Below are positions 53,829-64,000 of a stretch of 64,000 nt of DNA, piece after piece. The stretch is from Ancistrus triradiatus (taxonomy: Eukaryota; Chordata; Actinopteri; Siluriformes; Loricariidae). The number at the start of each line of letters is the position of its first letter. Within the stretch, counting starts at the first letter, position 1. Location of the stretch: contig JAJAGP010001507.1 of assembly GCA_025084515.1 (NCBI GenBank), positions 1 to 64,000 on the forward strand. The letters run 5' to 3'. The notes beneath the pieces were generated by a model, which was given only the letters and a program-made list of their open reading frames with translations, did not search any database and had not been told where the DNA came from. Position numbers and translations under genes: made by a program.

Positions 53829-53845
53829 AAAATCAGTGACAGAGG
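52586..53845. repeat. tract of CA-associated repeats with two (CA)n runs
   Basis: At least four diverged copies of a unit of roughly 250-300 bp: tttcctatcattataagg, cctcacaagtatatgaagcc, (CA)n, aacctaaagcaaggatt or cctaaagcaaatctttt, then tggctcttttggtttttcaa. CA runs are at 53249-53290 and 53763-53826. Confidence 0.8.
52756..52934 (+). mobile_element. tRNA-derived SINE, copy 13
   Basis: Sense copy with a short deletion in the A-box region (gtggtagcctagtggtgctg): ccagggctcaaatctgc, ttgagcaaggcccttaaccc, gataagggcgtctgctaaaa. Confidence 0.88.
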
Positions 53846-54060
53846 AAAGGAAGAGAGAGGTGGTTATATACCAGGTTGGAGAAACACTGCAGCTCAGGAA
53901 TAGTACAGAAATATCTGCTGTCAAAGCATAACCAAGAGTCAGGCCATAAAGTCTTTGTTTATTGTTCAATTATTTTATTTAATGCTGCTTCGGCATCAAT
54001 CCCATTCAAGATAAGAACAAGGTTACATGGATAGTAGTCAGTCACATTCACATTTAAATT
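53846..54060. other. no recognised feature
   Basis: Nothing recognised. Confidence 0.4.
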
Positions 54061-54300
54061 CGGGCCAACTTAGAGCAACCAATTAACCGAACGCATGTCT
54101 TTGGAATGTGGGTCCAAGCTCAAGATCATACCGAGGATCTCTGGGGCTCCAGTTCCAGACATAAAATCTACACAAATGCATTCAGAAAAGAGTCAGAACT
54201 GAACCCTGGTCTCTGGAGCTGTGGGAGCTGTGAGGCGAGAAACCTTCTGTTTAATATTCCAGTACTTTAACTTCCACCCTACCACAGTCCCTCACACCTA
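54061..54300. repeat. interspersed repeat, copy 3 (gagcaaccaattaacc type)
   Basis: cttagagcaaccaattaacc, catgtctttggaatgtggg, and further on gaaccctggtctctgga with accctaccacagtccc. Confidence 0.45.
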
Positions 54301-54934
54301 AACCTTAACCTAACCTTTAAACTTATTCTTTGGGCTCTTGTGGCTGTTCAGATAAAAGTTTGTCCTCGTGAGATATAAAGTCAGATCCACAATTCCAGGT
54401 TACACAATGTGACAGGACTTCAGTGTTTCACAAAACAAAAAAAAGACATCCATCATAACATCATTTTACAGAGGAAGTAAAACTACACTTGAACCCTGCA
54501 CCATCTGGTCAGCAGTCCAGTACTTTAATCTCTGTCCCATGAGTCCCCGAGAAACAGGATCCAGCTCAATGACTGACAAAATGACACTGAGTGTGATTTA
54601 AACAATAGCTTAGCTTAACTGGTTGTTTTAGAGCTTGCATAAGTCCCTGGTTGGGTGAAGCAGAATTTAGCCAGAATGGCATTTTTGAGAAAGATTTCTA
54701 AACATCCTACCGACGCAAAAGCTACGTGCTCCAGAGAACACGTCACCAAGTCTAATTTGGTCCTGCTCAAAAATATCAGTACATCACATTAGTGTAGCAG
54801 GTATTATTGTCATATCGTAGTTACAATATTGCTTTTATGGCACGTCAGAATGATTGTAATTATGAATTCACAACTTGCTTATACTGTTCAAAGCTATTCA
54901 TTTCCTTGGGGTTGGAAGTTGCTATGGCAACACT
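54301..54934. other. no recognised feature
   Basis: Intronic sequence; nothing recognised apart from a weak SINE-like phrase 'gaaccctgcaccatctggtc' near 54490. Confidence 0.4.
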
Positions 54935-56505
54935 GGTGGACCAATCAGGCCTAACATTAAACCACTGAGAGGTGACATGAAATGTGATTCTGGTAAACCT
55001 TGGGTCCTGGTATTCATGTGGAAGTTACTTTGACATGTACCACCTTCCTGAACACTGTTGCAGACGGTGTTTAAAAACAAACAAACAAACAAACAAACAA
55101 ACAAAAACTAAGATTTACTTTAGGTTACTAACGCTACAGCTGGGTGCAGAATTAGTGTTGTTTACTTTTGAAGTTGTAACCCCACTTTTCCTGGACAGGA
55201 TCAAATGGAGTCCCAGGGGTTTGCGGTAAAAAAAAAAAAAATCCCCTTGAAAATGCCAAAGTAAAAAAAAAAACTGTGAGGGAACGCAAAACATTTGCAA
55301 GGGAACACAATTATTTGTGAGAGAACGCAAATTGTTTGGGCTGGAACTGAACGTGTCAATAAAAAAAATGGAAAAGACAGTGAAATTATCTGCAAAAAAC
55401 AAACAAACAAACCAAAAAAAAAAAAAAACACATATTGACCAATCAGTCCTAACATTTAACCACTGAAAGGTGACATGAAATGTGATTCTGGTAAACCTTG
55501 GTTCCTGGTATTCATGTGGAAGATACTTTGACATGTACCACCTACCTAAGCACTGTTGCAGACAGTGTTTAAAAACAAACAAACAAACAAACAAACAAAC
55601 AAACAAACAAAAACTAAGATTTACTTTAGGTTACTAACGCTAATGCTGGGTGCAGAATTAGTGTTGTTTACTTTTCAAGTTGTAACACCACTTTTCATGG
55701 TCAGGATCAAATGGAGCTCCAGGGGTTCCCCTTGAAAATGCCAAAGAAAAAAAAATTGAGAGGGAATGCAAAACATTTGCGAAGGAACACAATTATTTTG
55801 CGAGGGAACACAAGTTTTTGTGAGAGAACGCAAAACGTTTGGGATGGAACTGAACGTGTCAATAAAAAAAACGGAACAGACAGTGAAATTACCTGCAAAA
55901 AAAACAAACAAACAAAAAAAAAAAACAGGTGGACCAAATCAGCCCTAACATTAAACCACTGAGAGGTGACATGAAATGTGATTCTGGTAAACCTTGGGTC
56001 TTGGTATTCATGAGGAAGTTACTTTGACATGAACCACCTTCCTAAACACTGTTACAGGCAGTGTTTAAAAACAAAAAAAAAAAAAACGCAAAGATTTACT
56101 TTAGGTTACTAACGCTAAAGCTGGGTGTAGAATTAATCTTGTTTACTTTTCAAGTTGTAACCCCACTTTTCCTGGTCAGGATCAAATAGAGCCCCAGGGG
56201 TTTGCAGTAAAAAAAAACAAAAAAAAACCAGTCCCCTTGAAAGTGCCAAAGAAAAAAAAATTGTGAGGGAACGCAAAACATTTGTGAGAGAACGCAAAAC
56301 GTTTGGGATGGAACTGAATGTCTCAATTTAAAAAATGAACCAGACAATGAAATTACCCTCAAAAAACAAATAAAAAACACAAAACAGGTGGACCAATCAG
56401 CCATAACATTAAGCCACTGAGAGATGACATGAAATGCAATTCTGATAAACCTTGGAAAGTTACTTTGACATGTACCACCTTCCTAAACACTGTTGCAGAC
56501 CAAGT
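54935..56505 (+). repeat. ~0.46-0.50-kb tandem repeat, 3.25 copies
   Basis: Units start at about 54935, 55434, 55928 and 56387 (ggtggaccaatcag). Each has ccactgagaggtgacatgaa, an (AAAC)n tract, atttactttaggttactaac, a poly-A stretch, and an inner set of ~24-bp subrepeats (gagggaacgcaaaacatttg). The last copy is only about 120 bp. Long minus-strand frames here reflect T-rich sequence. Confidence 0.93.
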
Positions 56506-57440
56506 GCACCCCTTCATGGCAGGTCACTGAGATGCACATGATACATCTCTATGTTTATTATAACTCACGGCTTCTCTTGGTGGACCTCTCAAGGGGTGGA
56601 ACCTTAAAACCAGGACTTCTCAAACTTTAATAAATCATACAATATTTACAATTTAAACAGATAAAATAACCAGACATCTTATTATTTGAAAGAGATTTGT
56701 CTTACCACCTCAAAGCACAGAGGAAGCGTACTGCTAGGGCTGGCCTCTATAATGAAGTGAGCATATTTGTACATACAAGCTTCCCCGTTTTAAAATCCAC
56801 CTGCCGCCACTGGAGGTTTATGGTGACCTTGGTTAGTACGTCCACTTCGCATAGCAAACTGGACTTTGCCAGCCTAAATAAATCCTTTCAGACCTCTCAC
56901 CCTTGCCTGTGGGTCACCAATTGGGGTTATATGCCAATTTATACGGAGGCAATATTTATCCACTTGGATACAGCTCAGCAAAATCTGGTGCCAGAAAACA
57001 AATGGGCAGCAAAGAATCTTATCAGGGAGGAAATTTATACTCCGTGAACGTGCAACAGCTCAGTTTTTACGATTTGGAAATCTACACTTCAGCTTGTCTC
57101 TAGAGAGTGATGCAAAAGGATGGGGGAGTTAAAGAGAAACTGCAGCACAGGGCATTGTCTGAACATGCAAAACATCTGATCCTCCTCATCAATAAACCAA
57201 ATCTATTACAGCATCTTTAAGTAGTGCATCATCCGAGTACCAGTGAGCAACAAAACAAGCCTTAACGCCACCCTCTGTTCACATCTTTTACCTTAAAAGA
57301 CAGCGTGGAATGTTGGATAGCTGTATCGTAAATATTTAGACTGGTGAAGTAAATGGCTCAGTCTTTACATGCCTCATATATTTTGCAACTTTCTAACCTG
57401 TGGTCAATACCAAGATCAGGCCTGAGTTTGTGTTTTTACT
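56506..57440. other. no recognised gene
   Basis: It contains one arm (57088-57147) of a 60-bp inverted repeat whose partner is at 63427-63487. Otherwise unassigned. The frame at 56697-57047 has no known domain. Confidence 0.45.
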
Positions 57441-57757
57441 ATGAACTGTCGCTTACCTGTGAGTCATCCTTGTGTGTCTGTGTGTGGTCCGCACAAAGAA
57501 AACTCATTAGCTAATTACCAGAGTTGCGTCTTCTTTTGCAGCAGTGTGTGTTTTTATAACTCTTTCTACAGCCTTTTCCCACCTTCTTTTTTTTCTGAGA
57601 CTTAGTTTTTTTGTGACGTTTTGTATTAACTTAACTTGTATTAACGCTTTAATCGAGCATTGTATTGGACCATCGGCTGCATCCGAACCAGATCTTCACT
57701 CGGCACCCCACAACACCACTCGAAGCTAAGTACCTTTAATTCATTAATTGTACTAAC

Positions 57758-58630
57758 ATGGCTTCTGCTGCGCTTGTTCCCTGTGCCGAGTGTGGCATGT
57801 TTATCTATTCTTCCTCCGTCATTAGTGTAAATTTTACTTGTGATAGGTGTAGGCTTGTAGCCAGTCTGACGGAGAAGATTGTAGTTTAGAGCCGCGCATC
57901 CAGACAGAGAAGGCTAGCTCAGCTCCTAGCTCAGCAGATCTGGATGCCAAAGGTGAAGTTAGAGCCCCAGCCCCGGCAGAGCCTTCGCAGCAGGGCAAGT
58001 GGGTGACGGTTCGGCGACGTAGTTGTAAGGCTAGAGCACCACTCTTTACCTTGTCACGTGTCCAACAGGTTTGCCCTCCTCAGTGATGCACCCACTGAGC
58101 AGCCTGTTGAAAGAGCTCTGGTCATAGGTGACTCTATTTTACGACACGTGAAACTAGCTACCCCTTTAGGGGACACCCGCAGCTAGAAGTTCTCTGTATC
58201 CGCCGGAGCCAGAGTGCCGGACATTGTAACGAGTTCTTAGTGAACTCGAGAGCCGTAGATAGATTCTCTAGGATAGTTGCCTCATGTAGGGGCTAATGAT
58301 ATTAACGCCTTCGTCAGTCAGAGGTTACTAAGGCTATTTTTGTAGAGGTGGTTAGCGTGGTGAAGGCGATGTCCGCGTCTGTAGTCCTGCTCTGGCCCCA
58401 TCCCAATGCAGCGAGACGAGGTGACCAAGCCTACAGCAGGTTATGGTCGCTGAACTGCTGGCTGTCCATGTGGTGTGCTCTGAAAAACAACGTGGAGTTA
58501 TATAGACAACTGGACCGGCCTTTGAGGGTACAGCCTGGCCTTTTAGGATGGGACGGTGCCCCACATTCCCACTCGGGAGGGTGCTGCCTCATCTCCTGCA
58601 AACATTGCCCATAGTCTTATCCTTATGGCC
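57758..58630 (+). pseudogene. LINE ORF1 with Cys motif and SGNH/GDSL-like esterase domain, broken
   Basis: From the ATG at 57758: MASAALVPCAECGMFIY, then CDRC, so a CxxC...CxxC putative zinc-binding pair about 20 residues apart. A stop follows at about 57887. Basic linker text follows (QQGKWVTVRRRS). In the next frame comes ERALVIGDSILRHVKLATP (GDS box at about 58127-58135), and later HVGANDI (58283-58303), the second box of SGNH hydrolases. These are the marks of the esterase-bearing ORF1 known from some CR1/L2 LINEs. Several frameshifts and stops separate the blocks, so no protein is made. Function in the family is thought to be retrotransposition-related; the exact role is not established. 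Confidence 0.8.
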
Positions 58631-58924
58631 CGATTGGTTGGGGGCGAACTATCCAGAGGCAGGGGTCAGCGGCAGCAGCAGAAAAACCCGGCTTAACACC
58701 AACTGTCTGCTGGTAGCCATGCACCGTCAACCAGAACCCACATTACTGAAACTGTGTCTGTTACCCACATTCTGTTCCAAACGTAAATGCTCTCAAAAAG
58801 TCCCTGTTTTAAATAACCTCATTAGTATAAACACGATAGCTCCCAAAGAAATAACAACCTTAGACTAAAGCTAGGATTACTTAACATTAGATCACTTGCA
58901 AACAAAGCGCAGTAATTGTAAAGG

Positions 58925-61900
58925 GAAATAATCACTGATGAACGCTTACACGCCCGCTGTCTCACTGAGACTTGGATTAGACCTGATGAATATTTAGCTT
59001 ATTAAATGAAAGCCTCACCTCCTGGATACAGTTCATGCTAATCACCTTCGTCTAATGGTCGGGGGGGGGGGGGGGGGTTAGGTGTTACAGCTAAAATCCC
59101 ATTTCAAGGCTACATTTCTTTTTGAAATTACTGATTCTTAATGTGTCTGATCCATCATTATGGAAGCCAAAACCACACCCCTTTTCAGCTTATCACTCTA
59201 TTTATCACTCCGCTTGATTCCCTATTCAGAATTTTCTTCAGGAATTTGCTTAATTTTCTTTCCTGCTTACGACTGTCAACAAAGAAGGCTTTAATTGTAG
59301 TGATTTCAATATTCACTTGGGACAATGAGGCAGGATTCCACTTAAATTGGCTTTCGAGTCCATCTTAGAATCCATGAGTATCACTCAGAATTGTGATGGG
59401 ACCAACCCACCGCTTGTAATCATACTTTAGATCTAATATTAACATTTGGATATCAATATAGATAACCTTGATGTTTTCCCGCAAAAGTGATTCGATTTCA
59501 GATCACTATCTTTTAGTATTTGAGCTATCTCTAATAAATAAAATCCCTTTTTTCCGCCCTCATTATCATACCAAGCGCCCTATCACATCTGCTACTCCAG
59601 CTGCTTTATTATAAAAACCTAGCCCGAACTTGAAATTAATACACCTACAGAGATCAATCATCTTGAGTGTGTAAATGACCAATTAGAATGTGTGGCTTCG
59701 CTCAACCCTGGACACGGTCTTTGCTCCTGCTAGGGTCAAACCCATTAGGGGAAAAAAGGCTAGCACCATGGTATAATGACCACACCCGTACCGTTAAAGC
59801 AAAGCAAAGAACACGGCATCTAGAGCACAAGTGGAGACTTAGTAAATTGGAGGTGTTTAAGATGCTTGGAGGGACAACAGCGATGCAGAGTAAATAAGCA
59901 TGCCCTTACTAAAGCTTAATGGCTGCATACTTCTCCTCAATCATAGAGAGAAAAATAAGAATAATCCAAGATTTCTCTTTAATACAGCAGTCTCCAAATT
60001 AACAAAAAAAAAAACCACAGAAAGTGATTCTCTTGTTCTGTGTATGTAATTTTTAACCAGTAATGATTCATTAGCTTTCAGATTTACTGATAAGATAGAA
60101 AACATTAAAGCAATAAAACTCAATGCTCATCACAATCACCAAAACTATTCAGCACCTTCCAGATGCAGCACTAGTGAAGACATCTGTTTGTATGAGCTGT
60201 GTAAATCAAGATTAGAATCTTTTACCCCAATTATTAATACTGAACTATCCGCACTGATCAGCTCGTCTAAGTTCAATCAACATGTTTATTAGATCCAATT
60301 CCTACCACGTTTACTCAAACAAGTAATACCTAGTAAAATTATCGAACGCAACGATGTGGTTAGTTCTGTTTTATAGAACCAGTGTAGTTAGTTTTAAAAG
60401 TCATCCCTTACCTTTGGTTATGTGCCCCCAAAGCCTTTAAAGTCTGCCGGTTATCAAACCACTGATTTAAAAAGCCAATCTTGACCCTTGTGTGATATCT
60501 AATTATAGACCAATTTGTCAAATCTACCGTTTCTGTCCAAAATCATTAAAAAAAGCCGGCTATCAGCAGCCTCTGCGTTACCTCCAAAGGAATGATATTT
60601 ATGAAACATTTCAGTCTTGGCTTCCAGGCCCCATCATAGAACTAAAACAGCATTAATTAGGGACTAAATGACTTGTTAATGTCCTCAGATAATGTATGTG
60701 TGTCTTTGCTTGTTCTGTTCGATTTAAGTGCAGCATTTGACCACTATAGATCATGACGTTTTTACTAAACAGACTAGAAATAACATACTGTATGTATGAA
60801 AGGATCAGCACTTTCTTGGTTTTTAAATCCCTACCTAACCGACCGGTACCAAGTTTGTTCAGAAGAAGAAAAAGAGAAAAAAGAAGAAGTTTGTTCATAT
60901 AAATAATCTACAGTCTAAGCTCTCAAAAATGAGTATGGTGTGCCTCAGGGTCTGTCATGCTTGGCCCGCTTTATTCTCTCTGTACATGCTGGGCTCAGTT
61001 ATTCGTAAACATGGCATTAGTTCCACTGCTATGCAGATGATTACACCAGCTGTACATAATCAGCCAAACCTAATGACAGCCTTACAATCAACAAAATTGA
61101 GGACTGTGGTAAAGGAAATAAATAAAATATGGTGTTGTTATTAATTTTCTCTTACTTAACCCGCCGATAAAACTGTAATGTTCTATTAGTAAAACTTTGA
61201 CCCCAGGCTGGTGAGAGACAAGGGGTTAGAGGCTACTACATCTATCCTAAAATCTAGATGGCTGTCCAGTATTGCCCAGTCCGTCTGTAAAAAACTTAGG
61301 GGTCACCATTTGATTCAGATCTCTCCTGGATGCGCACATTAGCAGCATCACTCGAATTGCTTTCTTTCAGTAGGTACGTAATATCGCATTAAACTTAGAA
61401 ATATCATCTCTTTTAACGATTGCAGAGAGAAACTTGTTCATGCGTTTATAACCTCAAGTTTGGATTACTGTAACGCCTCTGTACTTACTGGATGCTCAGT
61501 TAAATCTATAAATAAACTTCAGTTAGTTTTCAGAATGCAGCTGCCCGAGTTGCTAACTCGAACTAGAAAAATTTCATCATATCACTCCTGTTCTATCATC
61601 ACATGCACTGGGTTACCAGGATCAAATTCCGCATTGATTACCAAAATACTCTTGTTATAAACTTATAAAGCTCTACATGGCCTGGGCCCCACATTATCTG
61701 AGTGAACCTCTTAGAGTTTTACAATCCAACTCGTCTACTTCGTTCGCAGGGTGCAGGACTTTCTTTTAGTTCCGTCGAATAAAAAAGTCACAGCAGCAGG
61801 GGGAAAGCTTTTCTCATACATGGCGCCCCCCAAACCCTTGCACTGTCGCATAAAACTTACCACTTTTAGTCGAGACTCTGGACACTCTCCAAAAGTTTTA

Positions 61901-61965
61901 AGTATAGGCTCTCTCTACACTGGGCGGTCGGACTGTGAAACTGGGCTTCGAGTCATGTGATTCTG
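58925..61965 (+). pseudogene. LINE ORF2 (endonuclease + reverse transcriptase), heavily decayed
   Basis: Recognisable blocks in order, in shifting frames: LTETWIRPDEY (58965-58995, endonuclease start); a run of 17 G at 59060-59077; IFFRNLLNFLSCL and a VGDFNIH-like block read here as VVISIFTWDN (59285-59330); LAPWYNDHTRTVKAKQR (59760-59815); KQVIPSKIIE (60320-60345); ISNYRPI (60497-60520); YGVPQGSV-like text (60935-60960); the RT catalytic box YADD as tat gca gat gat (61030-61041); SSLDYCNASV (61455-61485) and GPHYLSE (61683-61705). The order matches a standard L2/CR1 ORF2, but there are dozens of indels. Confidence 0.82.
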
Positions 61966-62698
61966 ACTCGTTGCATTCCTTGCCTTAGATAAGGGCAGAG
62001 ATGGGGGGTTTGGTCATAGCCAAAAGAGGTTTATTGGTGATCAAGATGTTGGGTTCTTGTCCTTCTGCTCCCGTGGGGGTGTTGCCCAAATGTCTCATGT
62101 ATCCCTCTTGGCTGTGTTTACCTTCTGGTTATCCTCTTTAGCTTATGCTGCTTTCTATAGCTAATCTGCAGGGCGTATCATGCTACACATGGCATCAGTG
62201 AGTGTTAATAGACACCTGTGCCTTAATCAATAAAAATAATTACATTTCTGTTTTAACTACGAGATGTTGTTCCCAACTCCCCTCGGGTACCAGTTCCAGC
62301 CCAACACATGATTGTTTCATCCGCTGCAGCTCCACTCAAGCCGCTTCGTCTCAGCTCCAGACCCATCATAATGCTGATTGTGCATTACTTCACATTTTAT
62401 TAGAAACCTATCTGGCCCCACATTATCTGAGTGACCTCTTAGAGTTTTACAATCCAACTCGTCTACTTCGTTCGCAGGGTGCAGGACTTCTTTTAGTTCC
62501 TAGAATAAAAAAAGTCACAGCAGGGGGAAAGGCTTTCTCATACATGGCCCCCCAACCCTTGCCACTGTCGCCCTAGGCTTGCTCAATTTGGGATTGGACG
62601 TAGTTATTAGGAGATAATCTAAACTTGTAAAGTTGCTTTGAGACAATGCTCCATTGTAAAAAGCGCTATATAAATAAATTTGACTTGACTCGACTCAT

Positions 62699-63562
62699 TA
62701 GACCGCTGTGCAACCCCAGGACCTACCACAAATCCAACATTGTAACATCAAGCTAGTAATGTAGTCACAGTAATCTGGAGTCAGAGTTGAACTGGGAAGA
62801 ACAGTGAGGTTAAAATTATTTGCGGTTCGCATTTATATTAAGCCATGAAAAATGCATGAACGTGACATGCTCGGCGCTACGTGCCAGTGCGTGTTGTGCC
62901 CTGCAGTCCAGAGTTATAATAAGGCAAGCGCAGCTCAGCCGGGCGCTGTAGCGAGAACAATAACCCACCACAATCCTCTACACACTCCTCCTACAGTCTG
63001 TCAAAGAGCCAGATGCCTGATAAAAGAAGGTCATAGCGGCAACCACAAAGAGATTTAATACAAAAGAGAAAATTTCTGAGACGGGATTCAGGGAACAAAA
63101 TGGGAAAGTAATATTGAAAGGCTGGATGATGTTTAGGGAAAAAAAATTCCAGGACACCAATTTAACTATGGAGAAATTAATTTGTAAGGTATTATCTAAG
63201 AACTGGAATAGAAAGCGGTGTTATAGAATTGTAAGCAGTGTAACCAGTAGAGACCAACACTGCACGGAATATAAAAAGTAGACATTCAGTGATGGGTCTG
63301 GCTTCAAATCCCACACTGCAGTGTATAAATATTAGTATAGAACTTCTCGGCTAAAGACAGAGTACATTTCACACGAGACTCAGCTAGTTGAGTATTATGC
63401 TAGATTCTGTTCAACTTATGCCTCGAGCTGCAGTTTCTCTTTAACCACCCCCATCCATAGCATCATTCTATAGAGACAAGCTGAAATTATTAACTCATGA
63501 TTCTATAAATTGTAAGCTCTGTTAGCTGTTTAGGACAATTATTAGCCTGTATATAAAGCTTA
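62699..63562. other. no recognised gene
   Basis: Contains the partner arm (63427-63487) of the inverted repeat at 57088-57147. Otherwise unassigned. Confidence 0.45.
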
Positions 63563-63833
63563 ATGGGGTGCTTGCAAGTTTGTGAACCATTTAGTGTTCT
63601 ATATTTCTGAATAAAAATGACCTAAAACATCATCAGATTTTCACACAAAAGTCCTAAAAGCAGTTAAAGAGAATCCAGTTAAACAACATGATAAAAATAA
63701 TACACCTGGTTATTAATGATCTGATATTCCATATTAGTGAGTGGCAAAAGTATGTGGAAGGTGATTAATTTGAAGGTGAAATTAGAGTCAGCTGTTTTCA
63801 ATCAATGGCACAAACAGGTGTAGTGTAAAATAA
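63563..63833 (+). mobile_element. Tc1 family A, left arm only
   Basis: It starts atggggtgcttgcaagtttg and runs through the arm (catcatcagattttcacaca, gtgagtggcaaaagtatgtg, gctgttttcaatcaatgg), stopping just before the transposase start codon. Confidence 0.85.
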
Positions 63834-63909
63834 CAAAGAACATGGATCTACATGCTGGTGGCTGGAAATTTTTGCTTCGTGGACTATTCCCGGTCCAGCA
63901 GTGACACAC

Positions 63910-64000
63910 ATTTTTGTCATTTAGCAGACACCCTTATCCAGAGCGACTTACAATGCAATACAATTGTACTGATCCAAACAATTGTGGGTTAAGGGTCTCA
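63910..64000 (-). mobile_element. tRNA-derived SINE, copy 14, cut by the window end
   Basis: Antisense tail: gtcatttagcagacaccctt, ccagagcgacttacaatg, caattgtgggttaagggtct. The head lies beyond the window. Confidence 0.88.

Larger units (their letters stand above)
57441..62698 (+). mobile_element. near full-length, decayed L2/CR1-type LINE
   Basis: About 5.2 kb with a 5' UTR, an ORF1 (57758 on), an ORF2 with endonuclease and reverse transcriptase, and a 3' UTR ending aagcgctatataaataaatt then tgacttgact. The start is uncertain (somewhere about 57440-57760). A duplicated ORF2 end (62402-62560) sits inside the 3' UTR. The same family supplied the ends at 9283-10270, 28831, 32100 and 45984. Confidence 0.88.

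Noticed and set aside
55115..55606. 163-codon minus frame with FFF and CLFVCLF runs
   Set aside because: T-rich tandem repeat; the same frame recurs with each unit and breaks in each. No family resemblance.
1..64000. Search for a new system such as a gene cluster, CRISPR array, phage or viral element
   Set aside because: No clustered genes, no spaced direct repeats of CRISPR type, and no LTR pair or viral domain were found; all long frames resolve to transposons, microsatellites or TRAPPC9.

Overview
The window is vertebrate nuclear DNA, almost certainly from a teleost fish and probably an ostariophysan such as a catfish or characin (the order is my inference). The reasons are several divergent Tc1/mariner families with TA target duplications, at least a dozen copies of a tRNA-derived SINE, L2/CR1-type LINEs, hAT-, pogo/Tigger- and PIF/Harbinger-like miniature elements, and many long CA/TG microsatellites. 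I see no CpG-island promoter, no rRNA or free-standing tRNA gene, no CRISPR array and no bacterial-style gene. Nearly every long open frame is a transposon remnant or a microsatellite read as codons.

The one host gene I can support is TRAPPC9 (NIBP, a subunit of the TRAPP II trafficking complex), on the minus strand. Three consecutive coding exons are visible: 51037-50885, 34715-34597 and 11217-11074. All have AG/GT borders and matching phases (phase 1 across the first junction, phase 0 across the second). The two complete introns are 16.2 and 23.4 kb, and the window edges lie in the flanking introns. The exon at 11 kb carries one extra T that shifts its frame.

Layout. 0-6 kb: pogo-like and Harbinger-like remnants, Tc1 fragments, and a Tc1 element nested in another Tc1 (3328-5343). 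6-13 kb: a SINE, a 1.06-kb hAT-like element with a perfect 8-bp target duplication, a truncated LINE, the third TRAPPC9 exon next to a TG microsatellite, and a 485-bp pogo-like miniature element. 13-23 kb: Tigger-like and Tc1 elements, two more Harbinger-like copies, nested hAT-like elements and a dense microsatellite cluster. 23-31 kb: Tc1 elements of three families, one interrupted by a SINE. 31.7-34.4 kb: a decayed ~30-bp tandem array full of SINEs, one inserted into another. 34.6-41 kb: the second exon, a nearly complete Tc1 beside a Tigger-like element, a 45-bp-arm hairpin and an A-rich tandem array. 41-47 kb: a 1.8-kb minisatellite with a ~21-bp unit and an inverted core, flanked by duplicated intron sequence and further Tc1 elements. 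47-57 kb: Tc1 and CA-associated repeats, the first exon, a LINE 3' fragment with a long open reading frame, and a 0.5-kb unit repeated 3.25 times. 57.4-62.7 kb: a near full-length but decayed LINE with an esterase-type ORF1.

There is no cooperating gene set. One trafficking gene has had its introns enlarged by successive transposon waves, and the nesting gives a partial relative chronology. I found no convincing new biological system. The most informative items are the TRAPPC9 exons and frameshift, the datable nested insertions, the inverted minisatellite and the rearranged LINE.
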